A DNA stretch of 37,713 bases from Nevskia sp. (GCA_031291075.1 JARLJS010000108.1:1-37713), one strand, 5' to 3'; shown: positions 1-8,077, numbered from the stretch's first letter. Notes: generated by a model not told the origin, from the sequence alone. Program-made: numbers and translations.

Positions 1-140
1 ACAACCGGAGACGTCGCCACTCCACGCTGGGCTACTGCTCGCCGACTCAGTTCCTGCAGGACTGGATCAGCAAGCATCATCCACAAAACCTGGCGGCATG
101 AGAGCGGCCCGTTGGAAGGCGAAAAACAGGGGGCACCTCA
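1..140 (+). mobile_element. 3' end of an IS3-family insertion sequence
   Basis: The window starts inside an insertion sequence. Bases 3-101 encode the last residues of an IS3-type transposase. The following non-coding tail runs to a terminus near base 140 that reads gggggcacctca. Its reverse complement begins TGAGGTGCCCCC, which fits the TG...CA ends and C-rich inverted repeats of IS3-family elements. The left end and the target duplication lie outside the window, so the group within IS3 cannot be fixed. The exact terminus is inferred from the repeat-like end and from where the neighbouring gene's conserved sequence begins. Confidence 0.7.
3..101 (+). CDS. IS3-family transposase (OrfB), C-terminal fragment
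   Basis: Only the last 32 codons are present, ending in TGA at 99-101. The fragment reads NRRRRHSTLGYCSPTQFL followed by a short charged tail. Asn-Arg-Arg-Arg-Arg-His-Ser, Leu-Gly, then Pro-x-x-Phe is the typical C-terminal end of the DDE integrase core of IS3-family OrfB, just after the catalytic Glu helix. The gene is cut by the window edge, not by mutation as far as can be seen. In an intact element OrfB is made as a frameshift fusion with OrfA and carries out strand transfer. Confidence 0.8.
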   Translation, partial: NRRRRHSTLGYCSPTQFLQDWISKHHPQNLAA

Positions 141-1347
141 GAACTACAACCCACGCCTAATTTCATTCATCACCGATTCCGTAAGACTTAAAGGCGTGAC
201 TGCATCCGCTTATTGGGACCATGTGCAGCAACTTCTTGCGAACCCGGCTCAGACGTGGGCACACGTATTCGACTATCAACTGGATGAAAGCGGCAGGAGA
301 TTGGTGTTGCTAGTAGCTCTGAATGGAGGCGAGATTGAGGAGTCGGCTCTAAGACCGGCATTTAGACGATACAACGATGCCGCCCAAATTGTTCCTCGTG
401 CGCAATGCGATCAAGCCTACGATCGAACGATTCCGATTATCGTCAGCGCAATGTTAAATCGTACGTTTGATGCTGGCAATAAAGCTGCAACATATGACTT
501 GTTCTCTCCTTCCATAGGCGATTTCGTATTGGCTCGCGTGGCGGCCGACAGGCACGCATTGACTCTCGTATTTACCTCCCTAGCCACCAGTGAGTCTGTG
601 CAGAACTTAGGTGCGATGAAGGAGGCTGAGGTCATCAATACGTCGACATACAAAGCCGTTCTACGCGCCGCGGCCACTGAACACATGCATCTGTCGGGAT
701 CATCCGAAGCATGTGATGTCGTACTGAAAGCCGGTGAAGAACTCGTGGACGAAGGCCTATTGAATGAGGCAGATCTTGAGGCGCTTAACGCAACGTTTAA
801 AGTGATAGCCCAAGAGAATATTTACAGCGGGCGCTACGCGGCGCTCAGACTAGTAGTGAAGTTGTTGCCACACTACGTTGTTCAATGGGATGTCATATCT
901 GCCTTGATGAACCAAGAATTAGACGATAGTCCTGACCACGAGAGTCTCAGAGTGCTTGGATCAATATGTGATCATTCGCACGACGCTGTGCGAGCTGAAT
1001 GGAAGGGGCGTATTCGGCGGGCGGCTATTGAGTTTTGGGAGGATCAGCTGAACGACCGGTTGGTTGAAAATGATGTTTCTGCGGACGTCTATGACGAAGA
1101 AGCAGTGGATGACGTAGCGGATTCGGTTCACGACTACCTAAGTGATCAATTGGCAGAGCTCAAGGTCGAGTTCAACGAAGCCGATATGCAGAGGATCCTA
1201 TCGGTATTCGATCCCTATGATCATATAAGCAGCAACATTGAGCGCTCATCTAGAGAGGGTGGCCTAGACGTGGACCACTACGAGCGAACGCCGTCGGCGC
1301 CGGCAGCCGGAATGGATCCTATAGACGATCTCTTTGAGAGAGGATAG
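112..1347 (+). CDS. C-terminal remnant of an nSTAND3-type STAND NTPase, 5'-truncated by the IS
   Basis: The frame opens at a TTG inside the IS end, so its first ~10 codons are IS sequence; the native part starts about base 141. The native part begins with NPRLISFIT, then NPAQTWAHVFDYQL, LLVALNGGEIEESALRPAF and FSPSIGDFVL. These match in order and spacing the blocks I recall just after the NTPase module of nSTAND3 proteins (asparagine-proline-arginine box, W-x-H-x-F, helical L-x-x-AF segment, NPS-x-x-DF box). The rest is an acidic helical region ending near residue 411. No Walker motifs or effector nuclease domain remain, so the protein should be inactive. Base composition is clearly less GC-rich than everything downstream, which suggests a transferred defence-type gene. 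Family assignment is from memory of the motif pattern. Confidence 0.6.
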   Translation: MEGEKQGAPQNYNPRLISFITDSVRLKGVTASAYWDHVQQLLANPAQTWAHVFDYQLDESGRRLVLLVALNGGEIEESALRPAFRRYNDAAQIVPRAQCDQAYDRTIPIIVSAMLNRTFDAGNKAATYDLFSPSIGDFVLARVAADRHALTLVFTSLATSESVQNLGAMKEAEVINTSTYKAVLRAAATEHMHLSGSSEACDVVLKAGEELVDEGLLNEADLEALNATFKVIAQENIYSGRYAALRLVVKLLPHYVVQWDVISALMNQELDDSPDHESLRVLGSICDHSHDAVRAEWKGRIRRAAIEFWEDQLNDRLVENDVSADVYDEEAVDDVADSVHDYLSDQLAELKVEFNEADMQRILSVFDPYDHISSNIERSSREGGLDVDHYERTPSAPAAGMDPIDDLFERG

Positions 1348-1525
1348 TCAGTAAACGAGGAATAGGGGCGGAATAATCAGCGACAGACCACGATGCGGCG
1401 TTAACCAATTCGTAGGTGTGCGCCCAATGCCACCTTTCCCCGCGTGGTGACTTACATCCACTTTGGCTGCCGGCACCGCTTCCCGGACCACCTACTCCAT
1501 TAGGCTGAGGCCCGCCCGCCGCGCC

Positions 1526-1548
1526 GCCGTAAAGTGAAACTTTACGGC
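1526..1548. promoter_or_regulatory. Perfect 10-bp inverted repeat in the DUF1329 leader
   Basis: gccgtaaagt and actttacggc are exact reverse complements separated by three bases (gaa). The repeat ends 12 bases before the ATG at 1561 and is AT-richer at its centre than its surroundings. No T-run follows, so it does not look like a terminator. It could be an operator for a dimeric regulator or a leader hairpin. It also overlaps a possible GTG start at 1534. Confidence 0.4.
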
Positions 1549-1560
1549 TCAGAGCGCTTC

Positions 1561-2922
1561 ATGCTGCGACCTTTCCTTGTGCCATTGATGCTCGTCCTCG
1601 CCGCTGTCCCCGCGATGGCAAGGGCCGAGCCGCCCGCCGCCGCTTTGCTCGATGGCCCGCAATACACCTGCATGGGAGCGGAGCGGGCCGGGAGCGCCGA
1701 CGGCGTCGCCACCTATACCGGCAAGTACCTCGGCTCCTGGCCCGGCATGGCCGCGGACGGCGGTTACGATCCCGGTCCCTACGCCGCCGAGAAGCCGCTG
1801 TTCGTCATCACCGCGCAGAACGCGGCGCAATACGCCGCGAAGCTGACCGACGGCCAGAAGGCGTTGCTGCAGCGCGACCCGCAGGCGTTCCGCATGCCGG
1901 TGTACCCCAGCCACCGCGACTTCCGCACGCCGGACCGGGTCTGTGCCATCGTCAAGGACAACGCCGGCAAGGCCCGGCTGCGCGGCGACGGCCTCGCCAC
2001 CGTGCAGGCGCTCGGCGGCATCCCCTTCCCATTTCCGCAGAACGGCCTGGAAGCGATCTACAACACGCAGCGCCGCGCCGGGGAATGGACCGGCTCGGTG
2101 CTGTACGACACGGCGGACGTGTACCCCGGCGGCAGCATCGCCTGGGGGCGGACGAGGCTGAAGATCCTGGTGCCCTCCAACGATCCCAGGCTGCAGTCCC
2201 CGTTGCATACCCCGCCGGAAACGATTGCCGCGTATTTTTACTACGAAACCCTGCTGCCGCAGCGCGACAAGGGCGTGATCAGCGTCGGCAACGTCGTCGC
2301 CGATTTCCGCGACGGGCAGATCAACGCCTGGGCCTACAACCCCGGCCTGCGCCGCGCCAGGGAGGTGATGGAGGTCGGCTCCGACTACGAGGTGCCGCCC
2401 GGCGGCATGCACACGGTGGACGACGAATCCCTGTTCAATGGCACGCCGCAGCACTACAGCTGGAAGCTGCTGGGCAGGAAGGCCCTGTACGTGCCCTACA
2501 ACAACTTCCGCATCAACGACCCCGGCGTGAAATACAGCGAGCTGCTCAGGCCCGGCAGCATCAACCCGGACTACCAGCGCTATGAGCTTCATCGCGTATG
2601 GGTGGTGGAAGGCGACCTCAAGCCCGGCGAGCGCCATGTCTACAGCCGCCGCATGCTGTATATCGACGAGGACACCTGGGCGCCGCTATGGAGCGAAGGC
2701 TACGACCTGCGCGGCCTGCTCTGGCGCACCAGCTTCGCGGACTACTTCTATTCCCCCGCCTCACAGGCCTTCGAGCGCGGCGTGATCGTTTACCACGACC
2801 TCAGCAGCGGCGCATACGAGGCGCAGTACCTGGTGAATGAGACCAGGCAGTGGTGGCGGTTCAATGTCGACGCCTATACCCCCAACATGTTCGGGCAGAG
2901 CGCGTTGGCGAATGGGCATTGA
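1561..2922 (+). CDS. DUF1329 family secreted protein (LolA-like fold)
   Basis: This 453-residue protein has a clear Sec signal peptide: LRPFLVPLMLVLAAVPAMARA with cleavage after Ala near residue 20. I chose the ATG at 1561 because the signal peptide starts there; an in-frame GTG at 1534 would add nine residues inside an inverted repeat. The mature sequence follows the DUF1329 pattern: a GGIPFP-type motif after a charged N-terminal segment, and a C-terminal YFYSPASQAF region. DUF1329 proteins are periplasmic or outer-membrane-associated and resemble LolA. They often sit beside DUF1302 barrels and RND/MMPL exporters of hydrophobic compounds. Here no such partner is adjacent, so the gene stands alone. 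The substrate is unknown. Confidence 0.8.
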   Translation: MLRPFLVPLMLVLAAVPAMARAEPPAAALLDGPQYTCMGAERAGSADGVATYTGKYLGSWPGMAADGGYDPGPYAAEKPLFVITAQNAAQYAAKLTDGQKALLQRDPQAFRMPVYPSHRDFRTPDRVCAIVKDNAGKARLRGDGLATVQALGGIPFPFPQNGLEAIYNTQRRAGEWTGSVLYDTADVYPGGSIAWGRTRLKILVPSNDPRLQSPLHTPPETIAAYFYYETLLPQRDKGVISVGNVVADFRDGQINAWAYNPGLRRAREVMEVGSDYEVPPGGMHTVDDESLFNGTPQHYSWKLLGRKALYVPYNNFRINDPGVKYSELLRPGSINPDYQRYELHRVWVVEGDLKPGERHVYSRRMLYIDEDTWAPLWSEGYDLRGLLWRTSFADYFYSPASQAFERGVIVYHDLSSGAYEAQYLVNETRQWWRFNVDAYTPNMFGQSALANGH

Positions 2923-2942
2923 GCGTTGCGCGGACCCGCCTT

Positions 2943-2987
2943 TCGCGGAAGGCGGATTACGCTGGCGCTAATCCGCCCTACGGTCCT
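2943..2987. repeat. REP-like extragenic hairpin, copy 1
   Basis: ggcggatta (2951-2959) pairs with taatccgcc (2969-2977) around a short GC loop. A 45-base block here recurs at 4313-4357 with only two differences. It lies just after the DUF1329 stop codon. This is typical of extragenic palindromes in GC-rich gammaproteobacteria. It may stabilise transcript ends. Confidence 0.7.
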
Positions 2988-3171
2988 GGCGCCAAAAAAA
3001 ATGACGCCGCCACCCGCGTGCCTTTGCCAAAACCTGGCACGCTTGGCACGCAGGGACAAATTGCAGGAATTTCCAAAAAAAAGGAGAAAAGTCAAAAAAA
3101 AGAGCGCCAATGAGGGGCGGTTCAGACCACGATAATTGATGTGGCGTGCCCGCGCGAAGGGGCGATTTGAC

Positions 3172-4200
3172 CTATCGGTTTGCGAATTCAATCTGTACCA
3201 GGCTCTGGGCCGCAGCAACCACCGCCTCCTCGTTCGATCGTGGTTCCCAGCCGAGCAGGCGGCGGGCTTTGGCGTTGGTCCCGTTTTTGGGTTTGCCCAG
3301 TTCGGGTAGCGCAAGCTTCACTGCGGGATCGAACATGGAGGCGAGTCGAACCAGCCAGTCGGGGAGTTGCCGGGTTGGCGCCTTGCGGCCGGCGGCGCCC
3401 AGCCGTGACCTGAGCACCTGGGCGATCTGGAGCATGGACATGAAATCCCCCGCCACGGCCAGGAAGCGCTCGCCCTTGGCAGCGGGATGGACCATGGCGC
3501 GCAGGTGCAGGTCGGCGACGTCGCGCACGTCGACCACGCCGAAGTAGAGATTGGGCACGCCCGGCATGCCCTTCATCATGCGTTGCACGATGAGGATCGA
3601 GGTCGAAAGGTCGCGCGACAGCACGGGGCCGAGCACGGCCACGGGGTTGACCACGGCCAGCTCCATGCCGCGACCTTCCTTGGCCATGAAGTCCCAGGCC
3701 GCGCGTTCCGCGAGGGTCTTGGACTTCACGTAGGGGCTGACGTCGGCGCCCACGGGATCGGTCCAGTCCGTCTCGTCGTAGGGCGTGGGCTTGGGGATGT
3801 CGCGCCCGTAGCCGATGGCGGCGAAGGAGGAGGTGAGCACCACGCGCTTGACGCCGGCGTCGCGCGAGGCCCGCAGTGCGCGCAACGCGCCCTCGCGGGC
3901 CGGTACGATCAGCTCGTTTTCGTCCTTGGGAACGCCGGGGGGAAACGGCGAGGCCACGTGCAGCACGTATTCGCAGCCCGCCACGGCTTCGGCCCAGCCC
4001 TTGTCGTTCTCCAGGTCTGCGGCGAAGAAGCGCAAGCGTTCTTTGGTATCGGCGCCGGCCTTGTCGAGTACGGCGCGAACCTCGGCTTCGCGCTGCAGGT
4101 TGCGGACGGTGGTACGCACCTCGTGGCCCGCGGCCAGGAGCTGCAGGATGCAGTGACCGCCGATGAAGCCGGAGCCGCCGGTGACCAGGACTGTGCTCAT
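3172..4200 (-). CDS. NAD(P)-dependent epimerase/dehydratase family oxidoreductase (dihydroflavonol-reductase-like)
   Basis: This is an extended short-chain dehydrogenase of 342 residues. The N-terminal MSTVLVTGGSGFIGGHC holds the G-x-x-G-x-x-G dinucleotide loop. The catalytic Tyr and Lys are in YVKSK, preceded by a TSSFAAIGYG segment with the catalytic Ser. The ILQLLAAGHEVRTTVRN stretch supplies a basic residue after the second strand, which suggests NADPH preference. The start is the ATG at 4198-4200 with ggagag about six bases upstream, rather than an upstream in-frame start at 4230. Its class reduces ketones or aldehydes or acts on nucleotide sugars, and the substrate cannot be read from sequence. 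It is flanked on both sides by copies of the same extragenic hairpin and is probably monocistronic. Confidence 0.8.
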   Translation of the reverse strand: MSTVLVTGGSGFIGGHCILQLLAAGHEVRTTVRNLQREAEVRAVLDKAGADTKERLRFFAADLENDKGWAEAVAGCEYVLHVASPFPPGVPKDENELIVPAREGALRALRASRDAGVKRVVLTSSFAAIGYGRDIPKPTPYDETDWTDPVGADVSPYVKSKTLAERAAWDFMAKEGRGMELAVVNPVAVLGPVLSRDLSTSILIVQRMMKGMPGVPNLYFGVVDVRDVADLHLRAMVHPAAKGERFLAVAGDFMSMLQIAQVLRSRLGAAGRKAPTRQLPDWLVRLASMFDPAVKLALPELGKPKNGTNAKARRLLGWEPRSNEEAVVAAAQSLVQIEFANR

Positions 4201-4274
4201 CTCTAGCTCTCCATTCTTCGAAGTCCGCATGATAGTCTGAGCTTCAACGCGGCGACAGGCAGCAGCGCAGCGCC

Positions 4275-4360
4275 GTAGGGCGGGTTAGCTCCGCAGGAGC
4301 GTAACCCGCCTGTCGCGGAAGGCGGATTACGCTGACGCTAATCCGCCCTTCGGTCCTACG
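4275..4360. repeat. REP-like extragenic double hairpin, copy 2
   Basis: Two successive hairpins are visible. ggcgggtta (4279-4287) pairs with taacccgcc (4302-4310), and ggcggatta (4321-4329) pairs with taatccgcc (4339-4347). The second half is nearly identical to the copy at 2943-2987. The block fills the gap between the upstream end of the epimerase gene and the 3' end of the Anbu gene. Confidence 0.7.
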
Positions 4361-4413
4361 GTCCTGTTACGGGTCCGTGCCGGACAGGCCGGCGATGTTG
4401 CCCGCACCCGGCG

Positions 4414-5136
4414 TTACCATTCCAGCGTCGGCAATTCGTGGAAGACCTTTCGCGTGCCGGCGATCCACTCGTTCCTGAGCTTCTCGAAGTAAACGTCTCC
4501 GGCGTCGAAGCGGCGCTTCATGGTGACTTTCAGGCTGTCGCGAGCGTAGCAAAGCAGATCGATCGGCATGCCCACCGAGAGATTGCTGAGCATCGTCGAG
4601 TCGAACGAGACCAGTACGCACTTGGTCGCATCCTCGAGGCTGGCGCTCGGTGTTCCCGCGAGATCGAGGATCGGTTTGCCGTACTTGGCCTCGCCGGTCT
4701 GCAGAAAGCTGGTGTCGGGGCCCGCTTCGATGAAATTGCCTTCGGCGTAAATGCGGAAGAGCCGCATGTCCTCCCCGGCGATCTGGCCGCCAAGGATGAA
4801 AGAGGCGTTGAACTTCAGGCCGCCGCCTTCGAGAAAGGGGCCATCGCGACGCTCGATGTCGCGCATGGCGTCGGCTACCAGGTTGGCCACATCGAACATC
4901 GAGGTGACCGTCCAGATGTGGGGTGGCTTGCCGCCGGCGCGTTGGCGCAGTACGTTGATCACCGCCTGGGTGCCCGCCAGGCCGCCGGAGCTGAGCAGCA
5001 CCAGCACGCGGTCGCCGGCCTGTTCGAACACCGTCATCTTGCAGAACTTTGCATAGTTATCCACGCCTGCGTGGGTGCGCGAGTCGCTGGCAAAGATCAG
5101 TCCTTCTTCGAGCTTGACGCCCACGCAGTAGGTCAT
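4414..5136 (-). CDS. Anbu, proteasome-type peptidase (ancestral beta subunit)
   Basis: The 240-residue protein starts MTYCVGVKLEEGL and continues ASDSRTHAGVDN. After Met removal, Thr1 would be the N-terminal nucleophile. Asp17 falls exactly where proteasome beta subunits have it, and a Lys at 32 is close to the usual Lys33. This is the COG3484 predicted proteasome-type protease, now called Anbu, which assembles into HslV-like rings or spirals. It lies 53 bp downstream of a transglutaminase-like gene in the same direction, an association known for Anbu. The usual extra partners (a circularly permuted ATP-grasp protein and an alpha-E protein) are not in this window. The physiological substrate is not known. 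Confidence 0.9.
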   Translation of the reverse strand: MTYCVGVKLEEGLIFASDSRTHAGVDNYAKFCKMTVFEQAGDRVLVLLSSGGLAGTQAVINVLRQRAGGKPPHIWTVTSMFDVANLVADAMRDIERRDGPFLEGGGLKFNASFILGGQIAGEDMRLFRIYAEGNFIEAGPDTSFLQTGEAKYGKPILDLAGTPSASLEDATKCVLVSFDSTMLSNLSVGMPIDLLCYARDSLKVTMKRRFDAGDVYFEKLRNEWIAGTRKVFHELPTLEW

Positions 5137-5189
5137 GGCAGCGGCTTGCTGCCTGGCCGGTGGAGTCGATGCTGCCGGTATGCCGACAT

Positions 5190-6002
5190 TCAGGCCCCCG
5201 CGACTTCGTCGGTCCAGACCTTGAAGCTCTGGAGGCTAGCCGGGCCGAAGGTGCTGGCCAGGGCGACATCGCAGGCATCGCGGCCCCGTGCAACAAGCAC
5301 ACGGCCGATACGGGGCACGTTGTTGCGCGGATCGAAGATGTACCAGCGGTCGCCGAGATAGGCCTCGAACCAGGCCGCGAAGTCCATCGGCCCGTAGGGC
5401 GGCGCCGTCCCCATGTCGCCGAGATAGCCGGTGCAATAGCGCGCCGGTATGTTCATGCAGCGGCAGAAGGCGACCGCCAGATGAGCGTAATCGCGGCACA
5501 CGCCCCGGCGTTCATTGTAGGCCTCCCACGCGGTGCGTGTTCGCCGGGCGTGCTCGTAGCCGAACTGGATGTGCTGGTGCACGAAATCGCAGATCGCCTG
5601 CACGCGTCCCCAGCCGGTCGGACTCGAGCCGAACCGCTGCCAGGCGATCCCGGAGAGCAGATCGGTTTCGCAATAGCGGCTGCCGAGAAGGTAAACGAGC
5701 GTCGACTCCGGCAGGCGCTCGATCGGTGTCTGCGCGGTCCAGGGAGCGACGACGTCAAGCGCTCCGGTGTCGTTGACCAAGGCGTCTGTGCTGAGAACGA
5801 AGCGTCCCGGCGGCGCGACGAGGACGCTGCACCAGTTTCCGAACAGATCGCGGTAAGCGGCAATCGGTACAGACGGGTTGGTCACGAGGAGATCGGGGCG
5901 CACCAGATCGGACGCGCGTGAGTAGTGAATGCTCAATGCCAGGATCATCGGCGTCGGCTGCTCGCATTGATACGCCATTTCGAAACCCACGCGGATCTGC
6001 AT
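5190..6002 (-). CDS. Transglutaminase-like family protein, Anbu operon partner
   Basis: The 270-residue protein starts at the ATG at 6000-6002, with aggag six bases upstream; a longer start at 6035 lacks such a site. An N-terminal beta domain (about 1-110) precedes a transglutaminase core. The nucleophile Cys169 is in RRGVCRDYAHLAV and the Asp is in WYIFDPR (about 224). The usual catalytic His of the H-A-W motif is replaced by Ala209 in DFAAWFEAYLG. I recall similar DF-[AS]-AW sequences in Anbu-linked homologues, so this may be a subfamily trait. The protein could be a peptidase of altered mechanism, or a binding or amidation partner in the Anbu pathway. It is the first gene of the operon. 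Confidence 0.8.
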   Translation of the reverse strand: MQIRVGFEMAYQCEQPTPMILALSIHYSRASDLVRPDLLVTNPSVPIAAYRDLFGNWCSVLVAPPGRFVLSTDALVNDTGALDVVAPWTAQTPIERLPESTLVYLLGSRYCETDLLSGIAWQRFGSSPTGWGRVQAICDFVHQHIQFGYEHARRTRTAWEAYNERRGVCRDYAHLAVAFCRCMNIPARYCTGYLGDMGTAPPYGPMDFAAWFEAYLGDRWYIFDPRNNVPRIGRVLVARGRDACDVALASTFGPASLQSFKVWTDEVAGA

Positions 6003-6467
6003 GGCCTGCTCCTGCCTAGGGTGCACGGTTGTCACGGCATCCCCTTCATGGGCAGCCTGGGTTGTTGGTTCATGGTCATCCTGGAGTCCAGTCCATTACA
6101 CGAAGACGCCACGAAGATGCCACGAACCGCGTCTGACTTCCCGAGCATACATCCGCCGGCGGTCGGTGTCCGTGCGCCGGCGCGCTTTTCAGAAAGCCGC
6201 ACATCGGATCCCCGTGAGCCTGTCGCTGATCTGCGCCGGCTGGTTGAGCACCTGCCGCACCAAGGCCTCCGCCGGGAGCTGAGCATCGGAGCGAAGTGTC
6301 TGTAAAGCCTGCAGAATAGTCGTGTAGCCTGCATCGCGCAGAGAGCACGCTGATTGCCTTGCTTATTTACCGACCGGGGCGCATGATCGAAGCTCGCCGT
6401 TCGACCGACGATCATTTTCACCACAGAGGTTCGGCTGCGCGACGTCCTACACACTCGGGGACGATCA
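6003..6467. other. Intergenic region between divergent operons
   Basis: This 465-base stretch separates the divergent transglutaminase and PAS-kinase genes, so it should carry promoters for both. I could not assign convincing -35/-10 boxes. Two things stand out. A direct repeat of the type cgaagacgccacgaagatgccacgaa lies near 6100-6126. On the minus strand a 58-codon open stretch without an ATG start (6189-6362) has coding-like codon use (GYTTILQALQTL and ALVRQVLNQPAQISDRL) and may be a gene remnant. No RNA gene was recognised. Confidence 0.4.
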
Positions 6468-7964
6468 ATGCCAGGAAAAGTTCTCGTCGCAATCGCTGAG
6501 CTCGGCGGCGAAATTCTCTCTTTGAATCACCACTGCGAAGCCGCCATCGGGCTCTCTTCGTCCGCAGCGCTGGGTCAGCTGGTGTGGACGCTGCTGCCGA
6601 CCGCGGAATTCGTGGAGACTATGCGCGACGGCTGTCGGGCGGCCGCGGACGGAAAGGATGTGGCAGACCACAGCGGCAAGTGGCAGACCAATCATGGCGC
6701 ACGCTTCGCGGTGGATTGGGGTTACCACGGCATTCGCGGCGCAAGCGGTACCATGGGCGCCATAGTGGTGACCGGCTACGACCTGGGGGCGGTCCGTCGT
6801 GTGCAGGGCGAAGCGCGCGAGATGCTTGACCGCTACCAGTCGATTCTCGACACCGCGGTCGACGGCATTCTCACGATCGGGGAGGATGGTCTGATCAAGT
6901 CCTTCAACCGTGCCGCCGAACGCATTTTCGGATATCGGGCCGTCGAGGTGCTGGGGCGCAATGTGTCGATGTTGATGCCGCAGCCTTATCGCGCCGAGCA
7001 CGATGACTATCTTCACAACTATCTCAACAGCCGGCGTAAAAAGATCATCGGCCTCGGCCGCGAGGTGGAGGGCTTGCGCAAGGACGGCACCGTATTCCCG
7101 CTGGAGTTGTCGGTCGGCGAAGTGACGGTATCCGGCGGACACGTGTTCACCGGCATCATCCGCGACATCACCGACCGCAAGCAGGTGGAGTCGGAGGCGC
7201 GGCGCCACCAGGACGATCTGGCGCATTTGGCGCGCGTCCATTCGATGGGCGACTTGGCCGCCGGCCTGGCACATGAGATCAACCAGCCGCTGACCGCCAT
7301 TCTCGGTCACGCGCGCGCCTGGGTCAGGATGCTCGATGCAGGCAACCCGGACCTGATATCGCTGCGCGACTCCATGGAGAAGATCGCACATCAGGGTGAG
7401 CGGGCCGCGGAAGTGATCCGCCGGTTGCGCAAGTACGTCGAAAGGGGTGAGATGGAGCGCCAGCCGAGCGATCTCAGCGCCAGTGTGAGTGAAGCGCTCG
7501 ATCTGTTGCAGCACGAGCTCAAGGTTGAAGGGGTCCACGTGATGGTAAAAAGCCCGGCCGGGCAGCCGGAGATCCTGATCGACCGTGTGCAGATCGAGCA
7601 GGTATTGGTCAACCTGGTGCGCAACGCGATCCAGGCCATGACCGAAGCACACATTCCGTCGCCGGAGCTGGAGTTGGTCACGGTCGTCACGGAAACCCCT
7701 TGCGGGGTCTGCGTGAGCGTGCGGGACAATGGTCCGGGCTTTGGTGCCACCGCGCCGGACCAGTTGTTTGCGCCGTTCTTTACCACCAAGCAAGACGGCT
7801 TGGGACAGGGGCTTTCCAGCTGCCGGCGCATCGTCGATGCGCACGGTGGCCGCATCTGGGCTGAACCGAACCGGCCAAGGGGAGCGGTGTTCAGCCTGTG
7901 GCTGCCGCTGTCGCAGGCTCAGGGCGGGGGCGGTCTGCGCGAGGTTACCCGGCTAGGCGCGTAA
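6468..7964 (+). CDS. FixL-like soluble PAS sensor histidine kinase
   Basis: The 498-residue protein has no membrane segment. A degenerate PAS-like region (about 1-110) is followed by a clear FixL-type PAS (about 122-240), then HisKA and HATPase_c domains. The H-box GDLAAGLAHEINQPL puts the phospho-acceptor at His269. The N-box is LVNLVRNAIQAM and the G1 box is VRDNGPGF. The G2 box reads GLGQGLS, with Gln where Met is common. In the second PAS, His178 (AEHDDYL) and Arg198 (IIGLGREV) are 20 residues apart, matching the spacing of heme-ligand His200 and Arg220 in Bradyrhizobium FixL; the FixL Arg206 position is Asn. Heme binding and oxygen sensing are possible but unproven. The start is the ATG after gggga. 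A receiver gene follows 113 bp downstream. Confidence 0.87.
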   Translation: MPGKVLVAIAELGGEILSLNHHCEAAIGLSSSAALGQLVWTLLPTAEFVETMRDGCRAAADGKDVADHSGKWQTNHGARFAVDWGYHGIRGASGTMGAIVVTGYDLGAVRRVQGEAREMLDRYQSILDTAVDGILTIGEDGLIKSFNRAAERIFGYRAVEVLGRNVSMLMPQPYRAEHDDYLHNYLNSRRKKIIGLGREVEGLRKDGTVFPLELSVGEVTVSGGHVFTGIIRDITDRKQVESEARRHQDDLAHLARVHSMGDLAAGLAHEINQPLTAILGHARAWVRMLDAGNPDLISLRDSMEKIAHQGERAAEVIRRLRKYVERGEMERQPSDLSASVSEALDLLQHELKVEGVHVMVKSPAGQPEILIDRVQIEQVLVNLVRNAIQAMTEAHIPSPELELVTVVTETPCGVCVSVRDNGPGFGATAPDQLFAPFFTTKQDGLGQGLSSCRRIVDAHGGRIWAEPNRPRGAVFSLWLPLSQAQGGGGLREVTRLGA

Positions 7965-8077
7965 CCCGTTTCAAGCCATTCCTGGCGCCGTCGTTGACGC
8001 ATGTCATTGTTGCCTCCGCAAGGCGGCCGCCTAATGCATGTGGGGTGATTCAAAAGCAAGCCCGCTGCGTTGGACTA

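Noticed and set aside
6032-6454. A 140-codon minus-strand open frame before the PAS kinase
   Set aside because: Arg/Ser-rich composition without domain-like features. The more protein-like signal in this stretch is in a different frame without a start codon.
7898-8077. N-terminal extension of the receiver protein overlapping the kinase gene
   Set aside because: The extension is low-complexity and Arg/Ala-rich. The receiver fold starts at the ATG at 8078.
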